The notes: generated by a model not told the origin, from the sequence alone. 64,000 nt of DNA from Streptomyces venezuelae (GCF_008642355.1 NZ_CP029193.1:4860001-4924000), one strand, 5' to 3'. Positions 1 through 9,976 are shown, counted from the first letter of the stretch. Numbers and translations: made by a program.

Positions 1-26
1 GCCCTGTGGCGGGAGTCCGCAGCATT

Positions 27-51
27 CGACACACCCGACCGCGTGGGTCGG
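27..51 (+). promoter_or_regulatory. Leader element copy 1 upstream of rpsL
   Basis: This 25-nt segment ends 50 nt before the rpsL start and matches 24 of 25 positions with a segment at 8258-8282 upstream of rpsJ. Its core can fold as CCGACC-loop-GGTCGG. The presence of the same element before two ribosomal operons suggests a shared leader RNA or operator. What it binds is unknown. The promoter of the str operon lies outside the window. Confidence 0.6.
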
Positions 52-101
52 CGAAGTTCCGGGTTAGCTTTACTATTCGGCACACAGAAACCGGAGAAGT
101 A

Positions 102-473
102 GTGCCTACGATCCAGCAGCTGGTCCGTAAGGGCCGGCAGGACAAGGTCGAGAAGAACAAGACGCCCGCACTCGAGGGTTCGCCCCAGCGCCGTGGCGTC
201 TGCACGCGTGTGTTCACGACCACCCCGAAGAAGCCGAACTCGGCCCTCCGTAAGGTCGCGCGTGTGCGTCTGACCTCCGGGATCGAGGTCACGGCCTACA
301 TTCCGGGTGAGGGACACAACCTGCAGGAGCACTCCATCGTGCTCGTGCGCGGTGGCCGTGTGAAGGACCTGCCTGGTGTTCGTTACAAGATCATCCGCGG
401 CTCGCTCGACACCCAGGGTGTCAAGAACCGCAAGCAGGCCCGCAGCCGCTACGGCGCCAAGAAGGAGAAGTAA
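102..473 (+). CDS. rpsL: 30S ribosomal protein S12
   Basis: S12 of the decoding centre, 123 aa, the standard length. An open frame extends back to position 6, but the GTG at 102 begins the conserved [11 protein letters not shown] sequence and follows a GGAGAA ribosome site at 93-98. The streptomycin-determining lysines are wild type: K43 in TTPKKPNS and K88 in GRVKDLPG, so the allele is of the sensitive type. It is the first gene of the str operon, 2 nt ahead of rpsG, so there is no space for an E. coli-type S7 binding site between the two. Confidence 0.98.
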   Translation: MPTIQQLVRKGRQDKVEKNKTPALEGSPQRRGVCTRVFTTTPKKPNSALRKVARVRLTSGIEVTAYIPGEGHNLQEHSIVLVRGGRVKDLPGVRYKIIRGSLDTQGVKNRKQARSRYGAKKEK

Positions 474-475
474 GA

Positions 476-946
476 ATGCCTCGTAAGGGCCCCGCCCCGA
501 AGCGCCCGGTCATCATCGACCCGGTCTACGGTTCTCCTCTGGTGACCTCCCTCATCAACAAGGTGCTGCTGAACGGCAAGCGCTCCACCGCCGAGCGCAT
601 CGTGTACGGCGCCATGGAGGGCCTGCGCGAGAAGACCGGCAACGACCCGGTCATCACGCTGAAGCGCGCGCTCGAGAACATCAAGCCGACCCTCGAGGTC
701 AAGTCCCGCCGTGTCGGTGGCGCGACCTACCAGGTCCCGATCGAGGTCAAGCCGGGCCGTGCGAACACGCTCGCCCTGCGCTGGCTCGTCGGTTACTCCC
801 GCGCCCGTCGCGAGAAGACCATGACCGAGCGTCTGCTCAACGAGCTCCTCGACGCCTCCAACGGCCTCGGTGCCGCTGTGAAGAAGCGTGAGGACACCCA
901 CAAGATGGCCGAGTCCAACAAGGCCTTCGCGCACTACCGCTGGTAG
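476..946 (+). CDS. rpsG: 30S ribosomal protein S7
   Basis: S7, 156 aa, nucleates assembly of the 30S head and contacts the E-site tRNA. It opens with the typical [12 protein letters not shown] and ends in [15 protein letters not shown]. It starts 2 nt after rpsL, so translation is probably coupled. It is followed by fusA after 39 nt. The length and motifs are ordinary for actinobacteria. Confidence 0.98.
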   Translation: MPRKGPAPKRPVIIDPVYGSPLVTSLINKVLLNGKRSTAERIVYGAMEGLREKTGNDPVITLKRALENIKPTLEVKSRRVGGATYQVPIEVKPGRANTLALRWLVGYSRARREKTMTERLLNELLDASNGLGAAVKKREDTHKMAESNKAFAHYRW

Positions 947-985
947 TCGCTACCCCCATCGAGACCGAGAGAAGACTGAGCCGAC

Positions 986-3112
986 ATGGCTACCACTTCA
1001 CTTGACCTGGCCAAGGTGCGCAACATCGGCATCATGGCCCACATCGACGCGGGCAAGACGACGACCACCGAGCGGATCCTGTTCTACACCGGTGTGTCGT
1101 ACAAGATCGGTGAGGTCCACGACGGCGCCGCCACGATGGACTGGATGGAGCAGGAGCAGGAGCGTGGCATCACGATCACCTCTGCTGCCACCACCTGTCA
1201 CTGGCCGCTGAACGACGTCGATCACACGATCAACATCATCGACACCCCGGGCCACGTCGACTTCACCGTCGAGGTGGAGCGTTCGCTCCGCGTGCTCGAC
1301 GGTGCCGTGACGGTGTTCGACGGCGTTGCCGGCGTCGAGCCCCAGTCCGAGACCGTGTGGCGTCAGGCGGACCGTTACGGCGTCCCGCGTATCTGCTTCG
1401 TCAACAAGCTCGACCGCACCGGTGCCGAGTTCCACCGCTGTGTCGACATGATCGTCGACCGCCTCGGTGCGACCCCGATCGTCATGCAGCTGCCCATCGG
1501 CGCAGAGGCTGACTTCAAGGGCGTCGTCGACCTCGTCACCATGAAGGCCTTCGTCTGGTCCGCCGAGACCAAGATGGGCGAGGCCTACGACATCGTCGAC
1601 ATCCCCGACACGCACACCGAGGCTGCCGAGGAGTACCGCGGCAAGCTGCTCGAGGCCGTCGCGGAGAACGACGAAGAGATGATGGAGCTGTACCTGGAGG
1701 GCCAGGAGCCCACCGAGGAGCAGCTGTACGCGGCGATCCGTCGCATCACCATCGCCTCCGGCAAGGGCGGCGACACCACCGTCACCCCCGTCTTCTGCGG
1801 TACCGCGTTCAAGAACAAGGGCGTCCAGCCCCTGCTCGACGCGGTCGTGCGCTACCTTCCCTCCCCCCTGGACGTCGAGGCCATCGAGGGCCACGACGTC
1901 AAGGACCCGGAGCTGGTCGTCAAGCGCAAGCCGTCCGACGACGAGCCGCTGTCGGCCCTCGCGTTCAAGATCGCGAGCGACCCGCACCTCGGCAAGCTCA
2001 CCTTCGTCCGGATCTACTCCGGTCGCCTGGACTCCGGCACCGCGGTGCTGAACTCCGTCAAGGGCAAGAAGGAGCGCATCGGCAAGATCTACCGCATGCA
2101 CGCGAACAAGCGTGAGGAGATCGAGTCGGTGGGCGCCGGTGACATCGTCGCCGTCATGGGCCTGAAGCAGACCACCACGGGTGAGACGCTCTCCGACGAC
2201 AAGGCTCCGGTCATCCTGGAGTCCATGGACTTCCCGGCCCCGGTGATCGAGGTCGCCATCGAGCCGAAGTCCAAGGGCGACCAGGAGAAGCTGGGTGTCG
2301 CCATCCAGCGTCTCTCGGAGGAGGACCCCTCCTTCCGCGTCCACTCGGACGAGGAGACCGGCCAGACCATCATCGGTGGTATGGGTGAGCTCCACCTCGA
2401 GGTGCTCGTCGACCGCATGAAGCGCGAGTTCCGCGTCGAGGCGAACGTCGGCAAGCCGCAGGTGGCGTACCGCGAGACGATCCGCAAGGCCGTCGAGCGC
2501 GTCGACTTCACGCACAAGAAGCAGACCGGTGGTACCGGTCAGTTCGCCAAGGTGCAGATCGCGATCGAGCCGATCACGGACGGCGACGCGTCGTACGAGT
2601 TCGTCAACAAGGTCACCGGTGGCCGCATCCCGCGGGAGTACATCCCGTCGGTCGACGCCGGTGCGCAGGAAGCCATGCAGTTCGGCATCCTCGCGGGCTA
2701 CGAGATGACGGGCGTCCGCGTCACGCTCATCGACGGTGCCTACCACGAGGTCGACTCCTCGGAGCTCGCCTTCAAGATCGCCGGTTCGCAGGCCTTCAAG
2801 GAGGCCGCGCGCAAGGCGTCCCCCGTGCTGCTCGAGCCGATGATGGCCGTCGAGGTCACCACGCCCGAGGACTACATGGGCGATGTCATCGGCGACATCA
2901 ACTCCCGCCGTGGCCAGATCCAGGCCATGGAGGAGCGCAGCGGCGCTCGCGTCGTGAAGGGCCTCGTGCCCCTCTCGGAGATGTTCGGCTACGTCGGAGA
3001 CCTCCGCAGCAAGACGTCGGGTCGCGCAAGCTACTCAATGCAGTTCGACTCCTACGCCGAGGTTCCGCGGAACGTCGCCGAGGAGATCATCGCGAAGGCC
3101 AAGGGCGAGTAA
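986..3112 (+). CDS. fusA: Translation elongation factor G
   Basis: EF-G, 708 aa, is the GTPase that drives ribosomal translocation. The G domain shows G1 at residues 18-25 (AHIDAGKT), DTPGHVDF and NKLDRTGA, followed by the usual domains II to V, with [10 protein letters not shown] in domain III and [10 protein letters not shown] near the end. The ATG at 986 follows a GAGAGAAG site. It is the third gene of the str operon. A 144-nt gap separates it from tuf, large enough for an extra tuf promoter. Confidence 0.98.
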   Translation: MATTSLDLAKVRNIGIMAHIDAGKTTTTERILFYTGVSYKIGEVHDGAATMDWMEQEQERGITITSAATTCHWPLNDVDHTINIIDTPGHVDFTVEVERSLRVLDGAVTVFDGVAGVEPQSETVWRQADRYGVPRICFVNKLDRTGAEFHRCVDMIVDRLGATPIVMQLPIGAEADFKGVVDLVTMKAFVWSAETKMGEAYDIVDIPDTHTEAAEEYRGKLLEAVAENDEEMMELYLEGQEPTEEQLYAAIRRITIASGKGGDTTVTPVFCGTAFKNKGVQPLLDAVVRYLPSPLDVEAIEGHDVKDPELVVKRKPSDDEPLSALAFKIASDPHLGKLTFVRIYSGRLDSGTAVLNSVKGKKERIGKIYRMHANKREEIESVGAGDIVAVMGLKQTTTGETLSDDKAPVILESMDFPAPVIEVAIEPKSKGDQEKLGVAIQRLSEEDPSFRVHSDEETGQTIIGGMGELHLEVLVDRMKREFRVEANVGKPQVAYRETIRKAVERVDFTHKKQTGGTGQFAKVQIAIEPITDGDASYEFVNKVTGGRIPREYIPSVDAGAQEAMQFGILAGYEMTGVRVTLIDGAYHEVDSSELAFKIAGSQAFKEAARKASPVLLEPMMAVEVTTPEDYMGDVIGDINSRRGQIQAMEERSGARVVKGLVPLSEMFGYVGDLRSKTSGRASYSMQFDSYAEVPRNVAEEIIAKAKGE

Positions 3113-3136
3113 CTCACCCGAGTTCACGCTTTAGGC

Positions 3137-3185
3137 TTGACACCATCCGCCGGGGTTCGACCCCGCAGGGCGAGAACCCCGGCGG
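3137..3185 (+). promoter_or_regulatory. fusA-tuf intergenic promoter candidate and hairpin
   Basis: A TTGACA hexamer at 3137-3142 resembles a vegetative -35 box. It is followed by a perfect 12-bp stem, CCGCCGGGGTTC at 3147-3158 with GAACCCCGGCGG at 3174-3185. Streptomyces tuf1 is known to have its own promoter in the fus-tuf gap, which fits this position. I cannot see a good -10 box at the right distance, so the exact promoter is uncertain. The stem could instead be an attenuator or mRNA stabiliser. Confidence 0.5.
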
Positions 3186-3256
3186 CTGGCTTCCCAGCAA
3201 AGATCACCTGGCGCCGATGAAGCAAGGCGTACAGAACCACTCCACAGGAGGACCCA

Positions 3257-4450
<1,194 letters not shown>

Positions 4451-4526
4451 GTCCTCCCGACTTGCTTGCGGATCGGGGTAACCCGGTTGCTCTGAACTGA
4501 GCGCATCGCAGTACACGCAGTAGCGG

Positions 4527-4564
4527 AAGGGCCCGTACGACTTCGGTCGTACGGGCCCTTTTGT
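4527..4564 (+). terminator. Intrinsic terminator of the str operon
   Basis: A perfect 15-bp stem (4527-4541 with 4546-4560) closes on a UUCG tetraloop and runs into TTTTG. This is one of the strongest terminators in the window. It is symmetric enough to act on the opposite strand too, where the truncated gene at 4605-4808 would read toward it. Confidence 0.92.
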
Positions 4565-4604
4565 GTTGGCCAGGGGGCCCGTGTGGCCTCAGAAGCCCAG
4601 GTGG

Positions 4605-4808
4605 GTAGCGGAACATGCCGCCTGGGACGGTGACGTCGCCGCCCTTCGGGTCGACGTCTTGGTGGGCGCGGCCGTGGACGTACAGGGTCTCGGCCGCCCT
4701 GACCAGCTCTGCGGCCTTGCGCTGGACTGCGGCGAGGAAGGCCGGTGACACAGTTCGGGCGGCTTCCTCTGCCGCGAAGGCGAAGGCGTACTCCCAACTC
4801 CAGCTCAA
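4605..4808 (-). pseudogene. Truncated small protein gene, C-terminus lost
   Basis: From a TTG at 4808 the minus strand encodes about 68 residues (MSWSWEYAFAFAAEEA... to GGMFRY) that look like the N-terminal part of a small streptomycete protein family, with family recall only moderate. After GGMFRY the frame becomes unrelated, has no stop, and runs through the antisense side of the tuf terminator to 4440. No other frame restores a plausible C-terminus. The start lies 9 nt after the stop of the HTH gene upstream, so the pair was probably an operon. Best read as a 3-prime-deleted remnant abutting the str terminator; a functional short product cannot be excluded. Confidence 0.5.
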
Positions 4809-4817
4809 GTCCGTTGG

Positions 4818-5762
4818 TCAGGCAGTGCACGGAGGGATGCGGCAGTCGCGGCACCGGCCCGGTTCCGGGGCTCGGTAGGCGCGGTCGCAGGTTTCGCAGT
4901 TCTGGAGTGGGTGGGGGGTGCGCTGCGGGGGGTGGAAGCGGGGTGGGGGTGGGAGCAGGGCTGTCAGGCGGTGGGACAGGAGTGCGGCGGGGTGGCGGGG
5001 GCCGTCGGGTGGGAGGGCGTGGGTCAGGGCGTGGCGCACGGAGGCGGGGGATGCCTCTCGTTCCAGCCAGGCGGCGACGCCAGGGGTGAGGTGGGCCGTA
5101 TCGCGGGCGGTGAGGAGCAGGTGGGGGGCTTCGCGGCACAGCTCCGTGAGGGTGGCGGTGGCCTGTTCGAGCAGTGCCGGGGTGGGGTGTGCCGGGTGCG
5201 GTACGGCGGGGAGGGGGCGGGGGTGTGTGCGGGGTGCGTGGGCGGGTGGCGTCTCGCTGGTGCGGGGTGGGACCGCTGCGATGGGGGCGGGCTGCCTCCG
5301 TGGCGGGGTGGGGGTGCGTCGGGCGGTGCCCTGCGGCTGGTTGCAGGAGATCGTGCGGGTGACGATGCGGCCGGACGCGGTGCGTTCGCGGTCCCGGCGC
5401 AGGTAGCCGTGGGTCTCCAGCTCGCGCAGGGCCCCGGCGATGCGGGTCGCGCCCTCCGGGAAGCGCTTGGTGAGGCTCTTGATGTCCACGTGGGCACCGG
5501 CGGGCAGCGACTGGATGTGGCAGCCCAGGCCGATCGCCAGGAGGGAGAGCTCCTGGTGCTGGGTGAGGTGGTTGCCGACCACCGTGAAGCGGGTGGTGTG
5601 GCGGGTGTTCTCGTGCGTGACGCCGGACGTGGGTGCGGAGGCGGTGGGCCGTCGACGCGTGTCCGTTCGGCTGCGGGGGTGCCGGGTCGCCCGTGCGTGG
5701 GATTGATTGCCGCCAGGGGCGGACTGGGGGCGCGGGGGCGCGCTAGGGTTTTGGGTGTCCAT
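4818..5762 (-). CDS. Winged-helix DNA-binding protein with CxxC tail
   Basis: 314 aa, starting at ATG 5762 with GGAAGAGG upstream. Residues about 55-145 contain a helix-turn-helix/winged-helix region (FTVVGNHLTQHQELSLLAIGL, then ALRELETHGYLRRDRER). A Pro/Thr/Arg-rich linker follows, then a second helical region, and the C-terminus ends with two CxxC pairs (CETC and CRDC) that could bind zinc. Proteins of this architecture are common in streptomycete regulatory cassettes, but their targets are unknown to me. It sits in the island between tuf and rpsJ, directly upstream of the truncated gene. Confidence 0.75.
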   Translation of the reverse strand: MDTQNPSAPPRPQSAPGGNQSHARATRHPRSRTDTRRRPTASAPTSGVTHENTRHTTRFTVVGNHLTQHQELSLLAIGLGCHIQSLPAGAHVDIKSLTKRFPEGATRIAGALRELETHGYLRRDRERTASGRIVTRTISCNQPQGTARRTPTPPRRQPAPIAAVPPRTSETPPAHAPRTHPRPLPAVPHPAHPTPALLEQATATLTELCREAPHLLLTARDTAHLTPGVAAWLEREASPASVRHALTHALPPDGPRHPAALLSHRLTALLPPPPRFHPPQRTPHPLQNCETCDRAYRAPEPGRCRDCRIPPCTA

Positions 5763-5978
5763 CGGGAAGTTGCCTCTTCCTCGGTGGTCAGGCCCTCGCC
5801 TCGGGATTGCCGTCCCGGCGGGGGCCGTCGCATGTCTGGTGTTGTTGCTCGGCTACTGGGGCTGAGAGTAGGGCCATTGGGGGGCCGGAAAGCCAGCCGA
5901 GCCGGTGATGTTCACTCGCCGGAGTGAGTCGGCGGTGGCGGGGCCTGGTGGGGTTTGGTGGGGTGCTTTTTCTCCGTC

Positions 5979-6449
5979 TCACGTTCCTTGGGGAAAGGCG
6001 CCTGCGGTACCGGAGCACGGGGAGTCGGGTTCCGGTGGCGTGAGGCCCAGTTCCGCCCACACCGTCTTGCGCGGGAAGCGGTCTTCCTTCACTCCCCAGC
6101 GGTGTGCCAGCGCTTCTACGAGGAGCAGGCCGCGCCCGGATTCGGCGTCTGGGGAGGGGAGTTGGGGTGCGGGGAGCCTTTCGGGGTGCGTGTCCGTGAC
6201 CGCGATGCGGAGCGTTTCCGCCGTGGCGTGCAGTGCGAGTCGGAAGTCGCGGCCCGGTGCGCGGCCGTGGGTCGCGGCGTTGGCCGCCAGTTCCGCGACG
6301 ATGTGGCGCGCCGGGTCCAGGGGGAGCCCCCACGAGTGGAGCTGCTCGGTGGCGAGGAGTCGGGCCAGGCGGGCTCCTCGGGGCGTGGGGGAGAGCAGGA
6401 CAGTGAAGTGACGGGTGGTGTGGGGGAGCGCGGCGGTTTCCTGGTTCAC
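5979..6449 (-). CDS. ATP-binding anti-sigma/serine-kinase-like regulator
   Basis: 156 aa from GTG 6449, a GHKL-fold ATPase of the RsbW/SpoIIAB-like type found in large numbers in Streptomyces. The N-box is visible as VAELAANAATHG and the G-region as DAESGRGLLLVEALAHRWGV. The long upstream open frame to 6782 lacks family similarity. A GGGAG site lies 15 nt before the GTG but only 6 nt before an in-frame CTG at 6458, so the start could be CTG. It is divergent from the XRE gene. Such proteins commonly partner XRE/DUF5753 and DUF397 proteins, and the streptomycete paralogue SCO4677 is known to interact with BldG. The partner here is inferred. Confidence 0.8.
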   Translation of the reverse strand: MNQETAALPHTTRHFTVLLSPTPRGARLARLLATEQLHSWGLPLDPARHIVAELAANAATHGRAPGRDFRLALHATAETLRIAVTDTHPERLPAPQLPSPDAESGRGLLLVEALAHRWGVKEDRFPRKTVWAELGLTPPEPDSPCSGTAGAFPQGT

Positions 6450-6560
6450 GTCACTCAGCGTGGTCTCCCGCTCGTACGCTGCGCAGTGTCTTGGCGGCTG
6501 CGTACAGTCACTGTCCTTCGTTTGTCCAGGGCTGTACAGGCTGTCCAGCGGTCTCTGTGG

Positions 6561-6578
6561 GTACGGCGCTGACCGTAC
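6561..6578. promoter_or_regulatory. Inverted repeat in the divergent ATPase/XRE promoter region
   Basis: GTACGG and CCGTAC are separated by 6 nt in the 160-nt region between the divergent ATPase and XRE genes, 31 nt before the XRE start. It is a plausible autoregulatory operator for the XRE protein. The short arms make this a weak call. Confidence 0.35.
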
Positions 6579-6609
6579 GTAGCGGCTTGGTGGGACGGGA
6601 GGCGGGCGT

Positions 6610-7489
6610 ATGGAGCGGTCGGCGGTTCCGGAGGGTGAGCGGGAGCGGGAGTCGGAGGAGCCGGGGTGGGAGGTCGACCCGGAGGACGAGCAGGGCGTGG
6701 CGATCGTCGCGTTCGTGGGGCGGCAGCTGCGGGCCCGCCGGGAGGCCGCGGGGATGCGGGCGGCGGAGTTCGCGGCGGCCATGGGGTACGGGGAGGGGCT
6801 CGTCTACAAGGTCGAGGGCGGGACGCGGATCCCTCGGGCCGAGTATCTCGACAAGGCGGATCAGGTCCTGAGAGCGGGCGGTTCCGTCGCGGCGATGAAG
6901 CAGGACGTGGCGGAGGCCAGGTATCCGAAGCGGCTTCGGGACCGGGCCCGCAAGGAAGCGAAGGCCGTTGACCTTCAGTGGTACGGCGCTCATGACATCC
7001 ACGGGTTGTTGCAGACCGTGGAGTACATGAGGGCTTTGTTCGAGATGCGGCAGCCTGCGTATGACGAGGCGCAGATCGAACGAGCTGTGGCGTCACGCAT
7101 GGCCCGGCAGGCGATCTTCGACCGGTGTCCGGCTCCGGCCCTCAGTTTTGTGCTGGAGGAGGTAGCGCTGCAGCGCCCGCTGGGGGGGCAGAATGGTTCT
7201 GCGTCGGCAGCTTGAACGCCTCCTGGAAATCGGGCAGTTGCGCACCGCCTCACTCCAGGTCATGCCTACACGCAGGGAAGAGCATGCGGGCGTGGACGGG
7301 AGTATCGAGATGCTGAAGTTCCGGGATGGATCGGCAGTCGGGCGTTCACCAGGTGTGGCCGCAGGGCGGCTGGTGGACGAGCCTGAACAGCTCCGAATCC
7401 TTGAACTGCGCTACGGCATGATCCGGGCCCAAGCCCTCACTCCGAGGGAGTCGCTGGCCTTCATCGAGCAACTGCTGGGAGAAACATGA
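6610..7489 (+). pseudogene. Frameshifted XRE-family regulator with DUF5753
   Basis: Two overlapping frames together encode one protein. Frame 1 (6610-7215) has an XRE helix-turn-helix at residues about 30-90 (GRQLRARREAAGM... GYGEGLVYKVEGG) and the start of DUF5753 (IHGLLQTVEYMRALFEM, PALSFVLEEVALQRPLGG). Frame 2 (from about 7193 to 7489) continues it with MVLRRQLERLL... RAQALTPRESLAFIEQLLGE. The break is at a run of seven G at 7182-7188. With six G the reading becomes LGGRMVLRRQLERLL, which matches the family. As given, the protein ends at 201 aa with an out-of-frame tail. WhiJ-type regulator; sequencing error is an alternative explanation. Confidence 0.85.
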
Positions 7490-7695
7490 ACCGTCAGGTC
7501 TCCGCTGAGGGCAGCGCCGAGCTGGAATGGCGTAAGAGCAGCTACAGCAGCAACGGCAGCGAAGCCGACTGCGTAGAGGCCGCCGAGATAAACGATCTGG
7601 TGCATGTCCGTGACTCCAAGAACACGCAGGGGCCGATCCTCACCGTGCAGGGGGCCGCGTGGTCGCACTTTGTGAGGTACGCCTCCGGGAGCTGA
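7486..7695 (+). CDS. DUF397 protein (first of a tandem pair)
   Basis: 69 aa with the DUF397 signature WRKSSYSSNGSEADCVEAA, HVRDSKNTQGPIL and AAWSHFV. DUF397 proteins are small partners of XRE/DUF5753 regulators in Streptomyces; AbaA-type regulatory proteins belong here. The ATG overlaps the end of the XRE reading frame by 4 nt (ATGA), so the intact arrangement would be translationally coupled. The function is probably to modulate or sequester the XRE partner, by inference from the family. Confidence 0.88.
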   Translation: MNRQVSAEGSAELEWRKSSYSSNGSEADCVEAAEINDLVHVRDSKNTQGPILTVQGAAWSHFVRYASGS

Positions 7696-7699
7696 TCCC

Positions 7700-7879
7700 A
7701 TGAAGCTCGCTTGGCGCAAGAGCAGCTACAGCAGCAACAGCAACGAACCCGACTGCGTCGAGGTCGCCCACACCCCCGGCACCGTGCACGTCCGGGACTC
7801 CAAAGAAGCCCAAGGCCCCCGCCTCGCCCTCAGCGGCGCCGCCTGGACCGCGTTCCTGGGATACGCCGCCCCACGCTGA
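7700..7879 (+). CDS. DUF397 protein (second of a tandem pair)
   Basis: 59 aa, ATG at 7700, just 4 nt after the first DUF397 gene. It reads MKLAWRKSSYSSNSNEPDCVE, then VHVRDSKEAQGPRLALSGAAW and TAFLGYAAPR. Its first 60 nt are nearly identical to the equivalent part of the neighbour, pointing to a tandem duplication. It lacks the neighbour's roughly 12-residue N-terminal lead. It is the last gene of the accessory island before the S10 operon. Confidence 0.85.
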   Translation: MKLAWRKSSYSSNSNEPDCVEVAHTPGTVHVRDSKEAQGPRLALSGAAWTAFLGYAAPR

Positions 7880-8346
7880 CCCGCGACGGCCGTCACCGGC
7901 GCGTCGGGCCCCGCCCGGGTTTGATCTCCGTCACCCAGCGGGTAAGGTCTTCCGCTCGATTGGCACCACACGTGCCCCGTATGGCAGACTGTCATGGTTG
8001 CTCGGTTGAGTGCCGATGCTGCGCGCCTCCCGCCGGGAGGACCGGAAGCGAGTCCCACAGTACTCGTCGCCTTATCTGTCGCAGGGCCCGCAAAGGCCCG
8101 CAGGCAGCGCTTTGGCGGACGTACGGGAATCTTTCGGGAAGTGCGGTGCGGTTGCTCGGCCAGGCGCCCGGTGGGTTTCTTCCCCCGGACCCGCGGTCAG
8201 CGAGGGCCGCAGCCCCTAGCAGGGAACTCCTTCGGGAGAACTGTGTGAGCGGGACTGCGACACGCCCGACCGCGTGGGTCGGAGGAGGTAGAAAAAAGGG
8301 CCTCCCGGGAGCCAGAGCGTTCGAGACGAAGGACTACTAAGTAGCC
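7880..8346 (+). promoter_or_regulatory. S10 operon upstream region
   Basis: 467 nt with no convincing gene. A vegetative-type promoter candidate is TTGGCA at 7960-7965 and CAGACT at 7985-7990, spaced 19 nt. Farther down are the leader element at 8258-8282 and a self-complementary CTCCCGGGAG segment near 8303-8312. The long untranslated leader is consistent with post-transcriptional control of the S10 operon, but no known S10 leader structure is recognisable. Confidence 0.5.
8258..8282 (+). promoter_or_regulatory. Leader element copy 2 upstream of rpsJ
   Basis: This segment matches 27-51 at 24 of 25 positions and has the same CCGACC/GGTCGG stem. It ends 64 nt before the rpsJ start, compared with 50 nt for the rpsL copy. 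Conservation in sequence, strand and distance supports a shared regulatory role for the str and S10 operons. Confidence 0.6.
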
Positions 8347-8655
8347 ATGGCGGGACAGAAGATCCGCATCCGGCTCAAGGCCTACGACCACGAGGTCATC
8401 GACTCCTCGGCGAAGAAGATCGTCGAGACGGTGACCCGCACTGGTGCGTCGGTCGCGGGCCCGGTGCCGCTGCCCACTGAGAAGAACGTGTACTGCGTCA
8501 TCAAGTCGCCGCACAAGTACAAGGACTCTCGCGAGCACTTCGAGATGCGCACGCACAAGCGCCTGATCGACATCCTCGACCCGACCCCCAAGACCGTTGA
8601 CTCGCTGATGCGCCTGGACCTTCCGGCCGGCGTTGACATCGAGATCAAGCTCTGA
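8347..8655 (+). CDS. rpsJ: 30S ribosomal protein S10
   Basis: S10 (NusE), 102 aa, is part of the 30S head and, with NusB and NusG, of antitermination complexes. It starts at ATG 8347 with the typical [19 protein letters not shown] and ends in GVDIEIKL. It is the first gene of the S10 operon, separated from rplC by 14 nt. Confidence 0.98.
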   Translation: MAGQKIRIRLKAYDHEVIDSSAKKIVETVTRTGASVAGPVPLPTEKNVYCVIKSPHKYKDSREHFEMRTHKRLIDILDPTPKTVDSLMRLDLPAGVDIEIKL

Positions 8656-8669
8656 AGGGCGCGAAGAAG

Positions 8670-9314
8670 ATGACCAAGCAGATCAAGGGCATCCTGGGCG
8701 AGAAGCTCGGCATGACCCAGGTCTGGGACGAGAACAACCGTGTCGTCCCGGTGACCGTGGTCAAGGCCGGGCCCTGCGTCGTTACCCAGGTCCGTACGAA
8801 TGACAGCGACGGCTACGAGTCGGTCCAGATCGCCTTCGGCGAGATCGACCCGCGCAAGGTGAACAAGCCCCTCAAGGGCCACTTCGCCAAGGCCGACGTG
8901 ACCCCCCGTCGCCACCTCGTCGAGATCCGTACCGCTGGTGCCAGCGAGTACACCCTCGGCCAGGAGCTGACTGCCGAGACGTTCGAGGCCGGTATCAAGG
9001 TCGACGTCACCGGCAAGAGCAAGGGCAAGGGCTTCGCCGGTGTGATGAAGCGTCACAACTTCCACGGCGGCAAGGCCTCCCACGGTGCCCACCGCGTGCA
9101 CCGCAAGCCCGGTTCCATCGGTGGCTGTGCCACCCCCGGCCGTGTCTTCAAGGGCATGCGCATGGCGGGTCGCATGGGCAACGAGCGGGTCACCACCCAG
9201 AACCTGACCGTCCACGCCGTTGACGCGGAGAAGGGTCTGCTGCTCATCAAGGGCGCGGTCCCCGGTCCGAACGGCGGCCTCGTCCTGGTCCGTACCGCGG
9301 CCAAGGGGGCCTGA
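8670..9314 (+). CDS. rplC: 50S ribosomal protein L3
   Basis: L3, 214 aa, binds 23S rRNA near the peptidyl transferase centre. It shows the signature [14 protein letters not shown] and [14 protein letters not shown]. It starts at ATG 8670 behind a GAAGGGCG-type site, 8 nt before rplD. Normal length for the family. Confidence 0.98.
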   Translation: MTKQIKGILGEKLGMTQVWDENNRVVPVTVVKAGPCVVTQVRTNDSDGYESVQIAFGEIDPRKVNKPLKGHFAKADVTPRRHLVEIRTAGASEYTLGQELTAETFEAGIKVDVTGKSKGKGFAGVMKRHNFHGGKASHGAHRVHRKPGSIGGCATPGRVFKGMRMAGRMGNERVTTQNLTVHAVDAEKGLLLIKGAVPGPNGGLVLVRTAAKGA

Positions 9315-9322
9315 GGTAACCC

Positions 9323-9976
9323 ATGAGCACCATTGACATCCTTTCGCCGGCAGGCGACAAGACCGGGACGGTCGAGCTCCCCGCGGAGATCTTCGACGTC
9401 GAGAAGATCAGCATCCCGCTGATCCACCAGGTCGTCGTCGCGCAGCTGGCCGCGGCCCGTCAGGGCACGCACAAGACCAAGACCCGCGGTGAAGTCCGTG
9501 GTGGTGGCAAGAAGCCTTACCGCCAGAAGGGCACCGGCCGCGCGCGCCAGGGTTCGACCCGTGCGCCGCAGTTCGCCGGCGGTGGCGTCGTCCACGGCCC
9601 CGTGCCGCGTGACTACTCCCAGCGCACCCCCAAGAAGATGAAGGCTGCCGCCCTGCGTCACGCCCTCACCGACCGGGCGCGCAACTCCCGCATCCACGTC
9701 GTCTCCGGCGTGGTCGAGGGCGAGATCTCGACGAAGGCCGCGAAGAGCCTGCTCGGCAAGGTCAGCGAGCGCAAGAACGTGCTCCTGGTCATCGAGCGCT
9801 CGGACGAGCTGTCGCTGCTCTCCGCCCGCAACCTGCCCCAGGTCCACATCCTGGAGCCGGGCCAGCTGAACACGTACGACGTGCTCGTCTCGGACGACGT
9901 GGTCTTCACCAAGGCCGCGTTCGAGTCCTTCGTGTCCGGCCCGAAGGCCACTGACACCGAAGGGAGCGAAGCCTGA
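9323..9976 (+). CDS. rplD: 50S ribosomal protein L4
   Basis: L4, 217 aa, lines the exit tunnel through its extended loop, visible as [19 protein letters not shown]. In E. coli L4 represses its own S10 operon; whether this holds here is unknown. Its TGA overlaps the rplW ATG by one base, so the two are probably coupled. Confidence 0.98.
   Translation: MSTIDILSPAGDKTGTVELPAEIFDVEKISIPLIHQVVVAQLAAARQGTHKTKTRGEVRGGGKKPYRQKGTGRARQGSTRAPQFAGGGVVHGPVPRDYSQRTPKKMKAAALRHALTDRARNSRIHVVSGVVEGEISTKAAKSLLGKVSERKNVLLVIERSDELSLLSARNLPQVHILEPGQLNTYDVLVSDDVVFTKAAFESFVSGPKATDTEGSEA

Noticed and set aside
5788..6333. 181-aa minus-strand ORF overlapping the ATPase gene
   Set aside because: It occupies another frame of the GHKL ATPase gene and has no motifs; the ATPase frame has N-box and G-region.
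7182..7188. Programmed ribosomal frameshift site as the sole explanation
   Set aside because: A G7 run alone, without a clear downstream pseudoknot or an established precedent in DUF5753 genes, is not enough; indel or sequencing error is simpler.
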